Source of the DNA: Candidatus Babeliales bacterium
GTDB taxonomy: Bacteria > Babelota > Babeliae > Babelales > JACPOV01
DNA length: 64,000 nucleotides
Assembly (NCBI GenBank): GCA_020054235.1
Contig: JAGVLQ010000002.1
Span: 1 to 64,000 of the forward strand
Reading direction: 5' to 3'
Both the position numbers and the translations under genes were made by a program. This document shows positions 1 to 8,326 of the stretch, one piece after another (position 1 is the stretch's first letter; the number at the start of each line of letters is the position of its first letter). Under the pieces are notes generated by a model. It ran no database searches, had not been told where the DNA came from, and saw only the letters and a list, made by a program, of their open reading frames with translations.

Positions 1-203
1 AGCTTTGCTCCCTTAAGATTTGCATGTATAAGAGATGCTCTCTCAAGATCTGCCCACGTAAGATCTGCTCCTGAGAGGTTTGCTCTCTCAAGATTTGCTC
101 CATCAAGATTTGCATAATAAAGCTTTGTTCCCTCAAGATTTGCATGTATAAGAGATGCTCTCTCAAGATCTGCCCACGTAAGATCTGCTCCTGAGAGGTT
201 TGC
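1..203. repeat. 120-bp-period direct repeat inside the pentapeptide gene
   Basis: Bases 1-83 and 121-203 are identical except at two positions (8/128 and 14/134). The 120-bp offset is 40 codons, or eight pentapeptides, so the duplication keeps the reading frame and the helix register. Near-identity at silent sites points to a recent event. Confidence 0.9.
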
Positions 204-485
204 GCCCTCAAGATTTGCGCTCCCAAGCCTTGCTTCCTTAAGATTTGCTCCATCAAGATTTGCGCCCTGAAGATTTGCTCTCGCAAGATTTGCATTCTCG
301 AGATTAATTTCTTTTCCTTGTTCCCTTAATTTATTAATTATAAAACTTAATTTCTCACCACTCAAATTGCATTCAACACATTCTCCTCTTTCTCTGAATT
401 TTTTTAAATGCTCCGGATTGCCGGCTTGGATGAGTGTGGTTGCGGTTACAACAAGAAGTAATGAAAGTTTTTTTGATAAAGACAT
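1..485 (-). CDS. Secreted pentapeptide-repeat protein (partial, C-terminus outside window)
   Basis: The minus-strand frame is open from an ATG at 485 to the left edge (161 codons), so the C-terminus lies outside the window. The start MSLSKKLSLLLVVTATTLIQ looks like a signal peptide. After a linker containing a CVEC motif, repeats of the A(N/D)LxxA type begin near residue 64 (NLENANLARANLQGANLDGA and onward). Pentapeptide repeats form a right-handed quadrilateral beta-helix and usually mediate protein contacts. The exported form suggests an envelope or host-facing role, which is inference. An AGAGG ribosome site lies 7 bases before the ATG. The repeat tract contains a recent 120-bp duplication, described separately. 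Confidence 0.88.
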   Translation of the reverse strand, partial: MSLSKKLSLLLVVTATTLIQAGNPEHLKKFRERGECVECNLSGEKLSFIINKLREQGKEINLENANLARANLQGANLDGANLKEARLGSANLEGANLSGADLTWADLERASLIHANLEGTKLYYANLDGANLERANLSGADLTWADLERASLIHANLKGAK

Positions 486-525
486 AGAAAAGCCTCTGTT
501 GGTGAAAATTTTACTATTTCAATTG

Positions 526-554
526 AGTATAAAAACTTCTTATTGCTTTGTCCA
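526..554 (-). promoter_or_regulatory. Sigma70-like promoter for the pentapeptide gene
   Basis: On the minus strand TGGACA (549-554) and TATACT (526-531) are separated by 17 bases, about 40 bases upstream of the start codon at 485. This is a sequence match only. Confidence 0.5.
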
Positions 555-615
555 TGTCAATATTTTAATTTGTATAAAATTACAATTTGATAATTAATTT
601 TCAGATTCAGATGTA

Positions 616-927
616 TTATTTTTTATTTTTAAAAATATCTTGAGGTTCTTTATCTAACAGGGTAAAAAGATGTGCAAGGCTTGATAGGGTTAAGTTGGCT
701 TCACCTCGTTGTATTTTTGTTACTTGTGCTGGACTCGAATCTAATCTTCTTACAAGCTCATTAAAACCAATGTTATTTTTTTTCATGTAATCTGTTATAG
801 CATCAGAAATTAATTTTTTAATAGATTTCAACATTTTAATTTCACGATGTGCTTGCTCTTCAATTTCGGCTATTTCTTCTTTATCTAGTCGTTTTTCTAG
901 ATATTTTTTAAAACTTTTTGTTTTCAC
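616..927 (-). CDS. higA: HigA-like antitoxin, XRE helix-turn-helix
   Basis: This 103-residue protein has a charged N-terminal half (about residues 1-45) and a helix-turn-helix domain in the C-terminal half (IGFNELVRRLDSSPAQVTKI to about residue 95), the layout of HigA/XRE antitoxins. It starts with GTG, preceded by AAGGAT. It lies 11 bases downstream of the toxin gene, and toxin-first order is the HigBA signature. Such antitoxins bind the toxin and repress the shared promoter. The family call is firm; activity in this organism is inferred. Confidence 0.85.
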   Translation of the reverse strand: MKTKSFKKYLEKRLDKEEIAEIEEQAHREIKMLKSIKKLISDAITDYMKKNNIGFNELVRRLDSSPAQVTKIQRGEANLTLSSLAHLFTLLDKEPQDIFKNKK

Positions 928-938
928 AAGTAATATCC

Positions 939-1265
939 TTAGGCTTTTATTTCTAATAATCTTGCACGTGAGACTTTAATATCATGTTCTTGGCTTTTTT
1001 TATCGCCTGCCGCAAGAAGAATAATAATCTTATTCATGCCGAAAGTATAATAAACTCGATAGCCAAACCTGCGTTCTCGTAATTCAAATAGCTTATTACC
1101 TAGAGATCGGCTATGCGGCAATTTTAATGAATTTCCAGCTATTTCTAGCATTCTTATTTCTTTAGCTATAGATTTAAATTGTTCTTTGCTCAGCTCATCA
1201 AACCATTGCTCGACAGGACTTTTCCCTTTTTTAGTAGTCCAATATTCTATATGCCAATTTTTCAT
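939..1265 (-). CDS. higB: HigB/Gp49-family toxin (RelE superfamily mRNA interferase)
   Basis: The 108-residue protein has the family pattern: an N-terminal YWTTKKGKSPVEQWFDEL segment, central KLFELRERRFGYRVYY, and C-terminal LLAAGDKKSQ followed by a basic helix. HigB toxins cleave mRNA on the ribosome. The frame also has a GTG at 1280. I chose ATG 1265 because family members begin right before the conserved first strand. It forms an operon with the antitoxin gene downstream. Confidence 0.85.
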   Translation of the reverse strand: MKNWHIEYWTTKKGKSPVEQWFDELSKEQFKSIAKEIRMLEIAGNSLKLPHSRSLGNKLFELRERRFGYRVYYTFGMNKIIILLAAGDKKSQEHDIKVSRARLLEIKA

Positions 1266-1313
1266 AGGATTCTTATCCACTTAAAGTTGTGCGCTATTTT
1301 ATATAGTAGCGCT

Positions 1314-2906
1314 TTAAATTATATCAGTCAATAGTTTAAACGTTGCGGCCGATGGTGCCGGAACTCCTAAAATCTGGGCCAGGGTTGGGGTAATTTGTTG
1401 CATCCAGACTTTGTGGTTGATTTGTTTTTTTTCCAATGATCCTTGCTGATACAGCATTAAGGGCACATGGGTGTCATAATGGTAGGGCGTTTTGTGGCTC
1501 GTGCCTTTCATATTTTTGCCCACCATGGTATACGGAAATACTTGAATAATCAAATCGCCACTGCGGCCGGGAAAGTATTGATTTTGAAAGTAGCTTTCAA
1601 ATTGATTTTCGCCATAATACCGTTTTTGCAATTCTGCGCCTGTCCAAACTTTTTTAATGCCCGGCACCATTCTTAATTCATGCTTTATTGTTTTGATGAT
1701 GGCACCTTGTTTTTTTTGCTCCAGACAGTCAAAAACTGCATGATTGACGTAAAAATCTGGCGTATCAACGTAGCTTATTAGATTTTTTAGTCCAAACTTT
1801 TTTTCAAGAGCTTCATTCAGTTTTTCCTGTAGTTTATGTTTATCAATTCTACGGGCCGCGGAATAGCCTTGTTTTTGCAAATCTTCTACCAGTGGCATGC
1901 TTGCGTGATCAGCGGTAAGAAGCCAGAGCACTTCTTGTGGGTCAACCTTGGTATGAATAGTTTGCATAAAATCTTGCAGTTGGCTATCCAGGTAATATAA
2001 AAGGTCACTATATTCTAAACTTTGCGCGGTAAAATAATGGCCGGTTTTGTCGGGTGTACTGACGCTGATAAAAAGCACAAAAAGATTATCCGAAGGATCA
2101 TATTCGTAAGCAAAACAGTTTTTGGCGAGTTCAAATAATAAGTTTTGTGCATGCGGCGTTTTAAGATATTCTTGTTGCTCAACCTCCGTTTGATACAATG
2201 CCGGTTTGCGACTGTGGTTGTAAACATTATTTTTGGCCAATGCATACGCTTTGTTATTTTTGTCAAAAAAAAGATGCCAATACGTTTTTTGGTCAATAGG
2301 ATGCTGCGCATTGAACTGCTGCAACCAGTCGGGAAGCACTTTAAAATATGCTTTGCTGGAAGTAAACTGCATACTTTTTTCATCAAACCAGAGAGCTTTG
2401 CCTAATTTGCCTGCACATAATGCGGCAGCGCGATCTTTATGCGAAAGGCAAAAAACTTTATTTTTTTTTAATTCTGAGCTTTGCAACATAATTTGATCTG
2501 CAAGGGTGTCAACCATCAAGTTATAGGAAGATACTCCGTAATCAAAAAAACCTTGTTTTGCAAAAACAGCTGTTTCAGGTGAAAAGTCTTCAACAGCTTT
2601 AACTTCATTATTTTTATGATCAAACCAAGAGTTATCAACAATGCCATGATTTTTTGCCGTCGTACCCGTTGCAAGACCAGCATGATTGGTAGCTGTTGCT
2701 GGCATGCCTGATGGCCAAATTGCTTGATTAAATATAATTGCATTATCAAACAACATTTTAAAACCACCGGTAAAATAGGGTTTTAAATTTTGTAATGTTT
2801 GTTGCCCAAGCTGATCAACAACCACAATAATGGCAACTTTTGGCGCGGTTGCTCCAATAAAGTGGCACCAGAAAAAGAGGAAAAAAAAGAGCTTCATTAT
2901 GTTCAT
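1314..2906 (-). CDS. Secreted alkaline phosphatase superfamily protein (PafA-like)
   Basis: 530 residues beginning with a signal peptide of about 19 residues. The AlkP fold is visible as VAIIVVVDQLG (metal-binding Asp of the first strand), then PATATNHAGLATGTTAKNHG, which matches the PafA-type nucleophile Thr region and is followed by NSWFD. Later metal sites are STPDKTGH, LLTADHASM and KGTSHKTPYHYDTHVPL. These match zinc-dependent phosphomonoesterases/phosphodiesterases, so it probably releases phosphate outside the cytoplasm. AAAGGA precedes the ATG by 6 bases. The substrate cannot be told from sequence. Confidence 0.85.
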   Translation of the reverse strand: MNIMKLFFFLFFWCHFIGATAPKVAIIVVVDQLGQQTLQNLKPYFTGGFKMLFDNAIIFNQAIWPSGMPATATNHAGLATGTTAKNHGIVDNSWFDHKNNEVKAVEDFSPETAVFAKQGFFDYGVSSYNLMVDTLADQIMLQSSELKKNKVFCLSHKDRAAALCAGKLGKALWFDEKSMQFTSSKAYFKVLPDWLQQFNAQHPIDQKTYWHLFFDKNNKAYALAKNNVYNHSRKPALYQTEVEQQEYLKTPHAQNLLFELAKNCFAYEYDPSDNLFVLFISVSTPDKTGHYFTAQSLEYSDLLYYLDSQLQDFMQTIHTKVDPQEVLWLLTADHASMPLVEDLQKQGYSAARRIDKHKLQEKLNEALEKKFGLKNLISYVDTPDFYVNHAVFDCLEQKKQGAIIKTIKHELRMVPGIKKVWTGAELQKRYYGENQFESYFQNQYFPGRSGDLIIQVFPYTMVGKNMKGTSHKTPYHYDTHVPLMLYQQGSLEKKQINHKVWMQQITPTLAQILGVPAPSAATFKLLTDII

Positions 2907-3026
2907 AGTTTTCCTTTTTTTAACGCTATGAAAGCTCTTTTAATTTAGCTTTTTGGCAGATCAACTGCAATATTTTAGTCTATTAAAAAAATATTCCGAA
3001 TGGGTTCTTTATGCCAATAACGCCAT

Positions 3027-4337
3027 TTAAATCCGCTCCTTATACCTATTTACTAATGATTTAAAATACTTTCCTCGTTCCTGATAATTGGCAAACAAAT
3101 CAAAGCTAGAGCCTGATGGCGAAAATAAAATGGCAGATCGGTGTTCTACATCGAGCATACAATCATTAAATGCAGCATCGAGGGAGGTGTGTGCAACTGC
3201 AGGAATGTTAAATTCTTTGCAAAAGTCCAATAACTGCTCCGCTTCTTTGCCAAAACAATAGATTTTTTGGACTTTGTTTTTTAGGTTAGCAACAAATGGT
3301 TTGCGGTCTACACCTTTGCTCAGACCACCCAAAAAAAGAATTAGATTTTTATTTTTTAATTGTTCTACTGCAGCTAAGGTCGCTTCTGGTACCGTTGATT
3401 TGGAGTCATTATAAAAAGTAATGCCATTGTACTCAGCAACTTTTTCAAGGCGATGTTCAATCCAATTTTCTGGCATTGCCAGCAAAGTTGCCGGAAGACC
3501 GAGAATATCAAGAGCAGCTACTAGAATGAGTGCATTTTCGGGATATAACGTTTTTGGCAGGGTATTTATGTCGCATAATGCGTTGTTATTGTAAGAAATA
3601 ATTTTTTTTTCATTCTGTATACAATATACATTTTGTAGCATATTTAATGGTTCTATAGAAAAATAATGGTAGCGCGAATATTCCGAAAAATATGAATAAA
3701 AGCTTGCGGGCAACAATGCCTTTTGTTCTGGCCGTTGAAAGGCGAGTATCTTTTTTTTTGCCGCAAAATAATCATTGAGTGTTGTGTGTCGATCAAGATG
3801 ATTTGGATAAAAATTTGTCCAAATAGCCAAATCGGGTGCAAAGCTTTTGCAGTGCTCAAGTTGAAAACTGGAAACTTCAATCACTGCATAATCAACAAGA
3901 TCTTGCTTTTCAATAAGCTCGCACAAACCAACACCAATATTGCCCCCAATTGCAATATTTTTACCCGCTTTTTGCAGTGTTTGTGCAAGAATAGTGGTGA
4001 CCGTTGTTTTGCCAAGTGTACCAGTAATAGCAATGATTGGTTTTTTAAAAAAATAATAAAAAAGATCGAGCTCTGGTAAAAGCTTAGTATGAACTTCTGG
4101 ATATGGCCTTAAATCTACACCACCGCTGGGAACGATGAAGTCATTGTCAGCAAAAAAGTGTTCAAGATTTTGAGAAAGCGTAATCTTTAGTGCAGCAAGA
4201 TTTTTTTGTTCTGTATTTTCGATTGGGCGTTGGTCAAAAACTTGAACGGCAAATCCTTGCTGTGCAAGAAACGCTGCTGTTGCTTTGCCCATGATGCCGT
4301 AGCCCCATATGCCAATTTTTTTATTGTTCAGGTTCAT
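3027..4337 (-). CDS. murD: UDP-N-acetylmuramoylalanine--D-glutamate ligase
   Basis: MurD adds D-glutamate to UDP-MurNAc-L-Ala in cytoplasmic peptidoglycan synthesis. The 436-residue protein has the Rossmann start KIGIWGYGIMGKATAAF, the ATP loop GTLGKTTVTTIL, the central NFYPNHLDRH, YNDSKSTVPEA and the C-terminal FSPSGSSFDLFANYQERG. The P-loop has Leu where most Mur ligases have Asn (GTNGKTT). ATG 4337 is preferred over the upstream M at 4364, because GGAAAG lies 5 bases before it and the protein then begins at the nucleotide-binding strand. The gene is divergent from ileS. No other mur gene is in the window. Confidence 0.93.
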   Translation of the reverse strand: MNLNNKKIGIWGYGIMGKATAAFLAQQGFAVQVFDQRPIENTEQKNLAALKITLSQNLEHFFADNDFIVPSGGVDLRPYPEVHTKLLPELDLFYYFFKKPIIAITGTLGKTTVTTILAQTLQKAGKNIAIGGNIGVGLCELIEKQDLVDYAVIEVSSFQLEHCKSFAPDLAIWTNFYPNHLDRHTTLNDYFAAKKKILAFQRPEQKALLPASFYSYFSEYSRYHYFSIEPLNMLQNVYCIQNEKKIISYNNNALCDINTLPKTLYPENALILVAALDILGLPATLLAMPENWIEHRLEKVAEYNGITFYNDSKSTVPEATLAAVEQLKNKNLILFLGGLSKGVDRKPFVANLKNKVQKIYCFGKEAEQLLDFCKEFNIPAVAHTSLDAAFNDCMLDVEHRSAILFSPSGSSFDLFANYQERGKYFKSLVNRYKERI

Positions 4338-4437
4338 ATCTTTCCATTTTTTTAAGGCTGACAAAAATTACCTTATATCCTATACTATTTACTAAAATTT
4401 CATAAATTTAGTTTTAGAAAAACAAGGATCAAGGACT

Positions 4438-7371
4438 ATGGCTCACGAAACCAATAATGGCTCTAAAAAAAGTTTCAAGGATACCTTAAATCTGCCAGCA
4501 ACCGACTTTCCTATTCGTGCTAACCCTAAAATTGATGATCCTGCTTTAATTAAACGGTGGGAAGATGAAAACCTCTATGAAAAATCGTTTACCCATAATA
4601 AGGGGAACGAGAAATTTATTTTTCATGACGGACCTCCCTATGCTAACGGCCATATTCATTTGGGAAGCGCATACAATAAAATTTTAAAAGACATTGCCTG
4701 CAAAGGGCAGCGCATGACTGGTAAACAGGTGCCAGTAACGCCGGGTTGGGATTGCCATGGTTTACCTATCGAACTTAAAGTAACCACCGAATTTCCGGGC
4801 CTAGCACCGGAAGCTCTCAAAAAGCAATGCCGCGCGTATGCACAAAAATGGGTTGATATTCAGCGCGAAGAGTTTAAAAATTTAGGTGTAGTTTTTAATT
4901 GGGCGCATCCATACTTGACCATGAATCCAGAATATGAAGCCCAAGAGTTGCGTGCACTAGGAGAATTTGTTGAACATGGTTATATTGCAAAAAAAAATAA
5001 AACAGTGCCTTGGTGTGCCTCGTGTCAAACAGTATTAGCAGCTGCTGAAATTGAATACAAAGAACGTAAAGATCCTTCTATTTACGTAAAGTTTTCTTTA
5101 CAAGCCGCTGATGTGAAAGCATTATTTCCTGCTCTCAATGATAAAAAAATAAGTTTGTTAATTTGGACAACAACGCCATGGACGTTGCCGCTCAATCGTG
5201 CGGTGCTTTTAAAGCCCCGTGCTCAATATGATGTTTTAGAATATGAGAATGAATTTCTCATAGTTGGTGCACCATTAGCTGACAAAATTATGCACCTGCT
5301 AGAAAAGCCAAAAAAGAAAACAACTGAGATTCATGCTGAAAAATTGGAAGGTCTTTTTGTTAACCATCCTTTTATTCAGGATTTACAAGTACCAATTATT
5401 CTTGATCAATCAGTTTCTTTAACTGATGGTACAGCCTGCGTGCATAGTGCGCCTGGTTGTGGACCAGAAGATTATGAAGTTGGGATCAAAAATAAATTAG
5501 AAATTTTTTCACCGATAACGCCTGATGGTAAATATAGCTATGGCATAGAGCCATTCGAGCTTGAAGGCATGTCCGTTGCAGATGGCCAAGGATGGGTCAT
5601 TAAAACATTGCAAGAAAATAATAACTTAGTCTTTAAACAATCGATAAAGCATAGCTATCCACATTGTTGGCGTTGCCGCAATGGGTTAATTTTCCGCGCA
5701 ACCAAGCAATGGTTTTTAGATTTAGCGCATCAGAATTTACGCCAGCGAGCGCTTGATGCCATCGAAAAAATTACTTTTATTCCCGAACGCACCAAAAACT
5801 TTTTAAAAGCAACAGTTTCAGGCAGGCTCGAGTGGTGTATTTCTCGTCAACGCACGTGGGGTGTGCCGATTCCTGCACTTATTTGCCAAAAATGTGAACA
5901 TGCAATAATTAGCAAAGAACTTATTGATCGTGTTGCGCAAGGCGTGCAAAAAAAGGGCATAGAGTATTGGGATAGTGTAACAATAGATGAGCTTGGTAGT
6001 AAGAACCTACAATGCTTAGACTGTGGCCACTTAGAATTTAAAAAAGAAAAAGATATTCTTGATGTTTGGTTTGACTCCGGCGTAAGTCATTATGCTGTGC
6101 TTTATAAAAATTCTGAACTTGGTTTTCCTGCTGACCTTTATTTGGAAGGTCTCGATCAACATCGTGGATGGTTCCAAAGTTCATTGCTCACCAGCTTAGT
6201 GCTTGAAAACAAAGCAGCTATGAAAACCATTGTTACGCATGGTTTTACGGTTGACGAAAAAGGACACAAAATGTCCAAATCGCTGGGCAATGTTGTGACG
6301 CCACCGGAAATTATCGAAAAACTGGGAACGGATGGTTTGCGCTTGTGGGCTTCCAGCATAGATTTTGGCGGTGATGCGATTGTTTCAGAAGTATTGTTGA
6401 AAAATATTGCCGAAGTATACCGAAAAATCAGAAATACGTTGCGCTTTTTACTTTCAAATTTAAATGACTTTAATATTGATACCGATGCTGTTTCATTGGA
6501 AAATATGTTGCTTATTGATCGCTATGCGCTTGAGCACTTATTTCATGTTAATTATCGAATTATACAAGCGTACCAGCGGTATGATTTTACTGCCGTATTT
6601 CATGAACTGGCAGATTATTGTGCCAAGGATTTAAGTGCTTTTTATTTGGATGTTATTAAAGATCGTTTGTACGTTGAAAAAGCAAACGGTCCCTTGCGTA
6701 GGTCAGCTCAAACAGCCTGTTGGTATATTTTAGACACTTTGACGCGTGCGATTGCACCAGTACTTTCCTTCACGGCTGAATTAGTTTCTGATTGTTATCA
6801 AAAAAATAAAACAGAATCGATTCATTTGCAAAATTTTGCACAACTGGAGGATATCTATAAAAATATCGCCGATCAAAAACAATGGGCGCCGCTTGTCCCA
6901 ATTGATTGGTATCCATTCCGTGCTCATGCAACAGAATCTGCACAAAAAATTAAAGAAGTCAGCTTTCATCAAGCACGCAATGCTCAATGGGATTTGTTGC
7001 TTGAAATTCGCAATGCCATGCTTAAAGCAATTGAAGAGCAACGTGAAAAAGGTTTGATTAAACATCCGCTTGAAGTTAAAATGACCGTGCATTTTGATCT
7101 TGAGAGTGATGCAATGAAAGTGCTCAAAAGTTTTTTTGCTGATTTAAAACAAAGTATACAAACAAAAGAACAATTCTTCCAAGAACTTTTGGTAATTTCT
7201 CAGTTTCATGAAATAGCATCAAAAGAGGGGCTTAAAGAATCAAAAGAGCTTTCTGGCTTATGGACCAATGTTGAGCATGCAGAAGGTGAAAAATGTCCGC
7301 GCTGTTGGAAATGGGAAGTCACCAAACATCCTGATACGTTGTGTGTTCGGTGCCAAGAAATTGTTGGTTAA
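4438..7371 (+). CDS. ileS: Isoleucyl-tRNA synthetase
   Basis: 977 residues, the usual length for bacterial IleS. The HIGH-type motif is in GPPYANGHIHLGSAYNKILK, followed by WDCHGLPIELKV. The editing domain has WTTTPWTLPLN and SAPGCGPEDYEVG, and the second signature is GHKMSKSLGNVVTP. A C-terminal zinc ribbon reads CPRCWKWEV then CVRCQ, typical of the bacterial type. It charges tRNA-Ile and edits valine. AAGGA lies upstream of the ATG. Downstream is a REP-like palindrome and then a separate secreted-protein gene. Confidence 0.97.
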   Translation: MAHETNNGSKKSFKDTLNLPATDFPIRANPKIDDPALIKRWEDENLYEKSFTHNKGNEKFIFHDGPPYANGHIHLGSAYNKILKDIACKGQRMTGKQVPVTPGWDCHGLPIELKVTTEFPGLAPEALKKQCRAYAQKWVDIQREEFKNLGVVFNWAHPYLTMNPEYEAQELRALGEFVEHGYIAKKNKTVPWCASCQTVLAAAEIEYKERKDPSIYVKFSLQAADVKALFPALNDKKISLLIWTTTPWTLPLNRAVLLKPRAQYDVLEYENEFLIVGAPLADKIMHLLEKPKKKTTEIHAEKLEGLFVNHPFIQDLQVPIILDQSVSLTDGTACVHSAPGCGPEDYEVGIKNKLEIFSPITPDGKYSYGIEPFELEGMSVADGQGWVIKTLQENNNLVFKQSIKHSYPHCWRCRNGLIFRATKQWFLDLAHQNLRQRALDAIEKITFIPERTKNFLKATVSGRLEWCISRQRTWGVPIPALICQKCEHAIISKELIDRVAQGVQKKGIEYWDSVTIDELGSKNLQCLDCGHLEFKKEKDILDVWFDSGVSHYAVLYKNSELGFPADLYLEGLDQHRGWFQSSLLTSLVLENKAAMKTIVTHGFTVDEKGHKMSKSLGNVVTPPEIIEKLGTDGLRLWASSIDFGGDAIVSEVLLKNIAEVYRKIRNTLRFLLSNLNDFNIDTDAVSLENMLLIDRYALEHLFHVNYRIIQAYQRYDFTAVFHELADYCAKDLSAFYLDVIKDRLYVEKANGPLRRSAQTACWYILDTLTRAIAPVLSFTAELVSDCYQKNKTESIHLQNFAQLEDIYKNIADQKQWAPLVPIDWYPFRAHATESAQKIKEVSFHQARNAQWDLLLEIRNAMLKAIEEQREKGLIKHPLEVKMTVHFDLESDAMKVLKSFFADLKQSIQTKEQFFQELLVISQFHEIASKEGLKESKELSGLWTNVEHAEGEKCPRCWKWEVTKHPDTLCVRCQEIVG

Positions 7372-7395
7372 TAATGCCAAAAATTTAAGAAATTT

Positions 7396-7492
7396 CGTTC
7401 ATATCCTTCGACCCATTCGACAAGCTCAGGGCAGGCAAGCTTTATAGCCTTTAGTCCCGAGCAGCTCAGCTGACGAGGGGTCAGGATGAACG
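7396..7492. repeat. Diverged REP-like palindrome
   Basis: The outer arms CGTTCAT (7396-7402) and ATGAACG (7486-7492) enclose imperfectly complementary sequence. The left arm carries TTCGACAAGCTCAGG at 7416-7430, the same core found at 21246-21312. It lies in the 163-base gap after ileS. It looks like a member of a dispersed palindromic repeat family. Confidence 0.6.
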
Positions 7493-7534
7493 GAGTGAAA
7501 AAATTGATTGAACCGTTAGAAAAAAAGGATTTTT

Positions 7535-8326
7535 ATGGTAAACAAAACCTCGTTTATAATTTTTTTAATATTTTTAGGAAGTATTTCTATTGCAGTATCT
7601 TCGATTGAATATCATTCGGAGCATGAAAAAACATCTATGCTGATTGATTCTTACAATCAGTCTGGTAATTCTCTTGAGCGTTATCTTTCTTATCGAGATA
7701 TTCCTTTATTTTTAAAAAACTATGTGCAAGGATTTAAAGCATTAGATTTTGGCGCCGGCACCGGAATTTCTGCACAGTTTCTTTTGGATAATTCTTTTGA
7801 TGTGTCTGCTGTAGATATAAGTGGAGAGATGTTAAAACAGTTTGTTATTAATCATCCAACAGTACCCGCTTATTTAATCAAAGAAAATGAATTTCCTTTT
7901 ACACAGAATAGTTTTGATCTTGTTTTTTCCAGTTTTGTAGTGCTTGAATTATCAAGTAAAGAAGTTATTAAAGAGTATTTTAAGACGGCATACCGAGTTC
8001 TAAAAAAAGATGGAATTTTTATTACTGTTACCACGAGTGACATTGCCTATACAAAGGATTGGTTTCTTTTTGATATTAATTATCCTGAAAACAGTAATTT
8101 AAAAAGTGGTGATTTTGCAAAAATTCATTTACGTGATAAAAATATCACGTTTATTGATTACTTTTGGACTGAGAATGACATCAAAAATTTACTTGAGGAA
8201 ACAGGGTTTGAAGTATTAGAGATTCATCATCCCTTGGGAAAAAGCGATGAACCTTATGCATGGCAAGATGAAAAATATTACTCACCTTTTGCAATTTTTG
8301 TTGCGAAAAGTATATCAATTTTATAA
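7535..8326 (+). CDS. Class I SAM methyltransferase with N-terminal signal/anchor
   Basis: 263 residues. A hydrophobic segment at about residues 7-23 is followed by a Methyltransf_11-type domain. SAM motif I is ALDFGAGTGISAQFLLD, motif II region is VSAVDISGEML, and the later strand is FDLVFSSFVVLELSS followed by AYRVLKKDGIF. This family transfers methyl groups to small molecules or proteins. The unusual point is the leader, which would place the enzyme outside the cytoplasm or on the membrane. The substrate is unknown. It converges with the next gene, and the two coding ends overlap by 6 bases. Confidence 0.82.
   Translation: MVNKTSFIIFLIFLGSISIAVSSIEYHSEHEKTSMLIDSYNQSGNSLERYLSYRDIPLFLKNYVQGFKALDFGAGTGISAQFLLDNSFDVSAVDISGEMLKQFVINHPTVPAYLIKENEFPFTQNSFDLVFSSFVVLELSSKEVIKEYFKTAYRVLKKDGIFITVTTSDIAYTKDWFLFDINYPENSNLKSGDFAKIHLRDKNITFIDYFWTENDIKNLLEETGFEVLEIHHPLGKSDEPYAWQDEKYYSPFAIFVAKSISIL

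Noticed and set aside
1-300. CRISPR-like array
   Set aside because: The short repeats are codons of pentapeptides in one open frame, without constant repeats and unique spacers.
367-597. 76-codon plus-strand frame
   Set aside because: Antisense to the clear start of the pentapeptide gene and its promoter.
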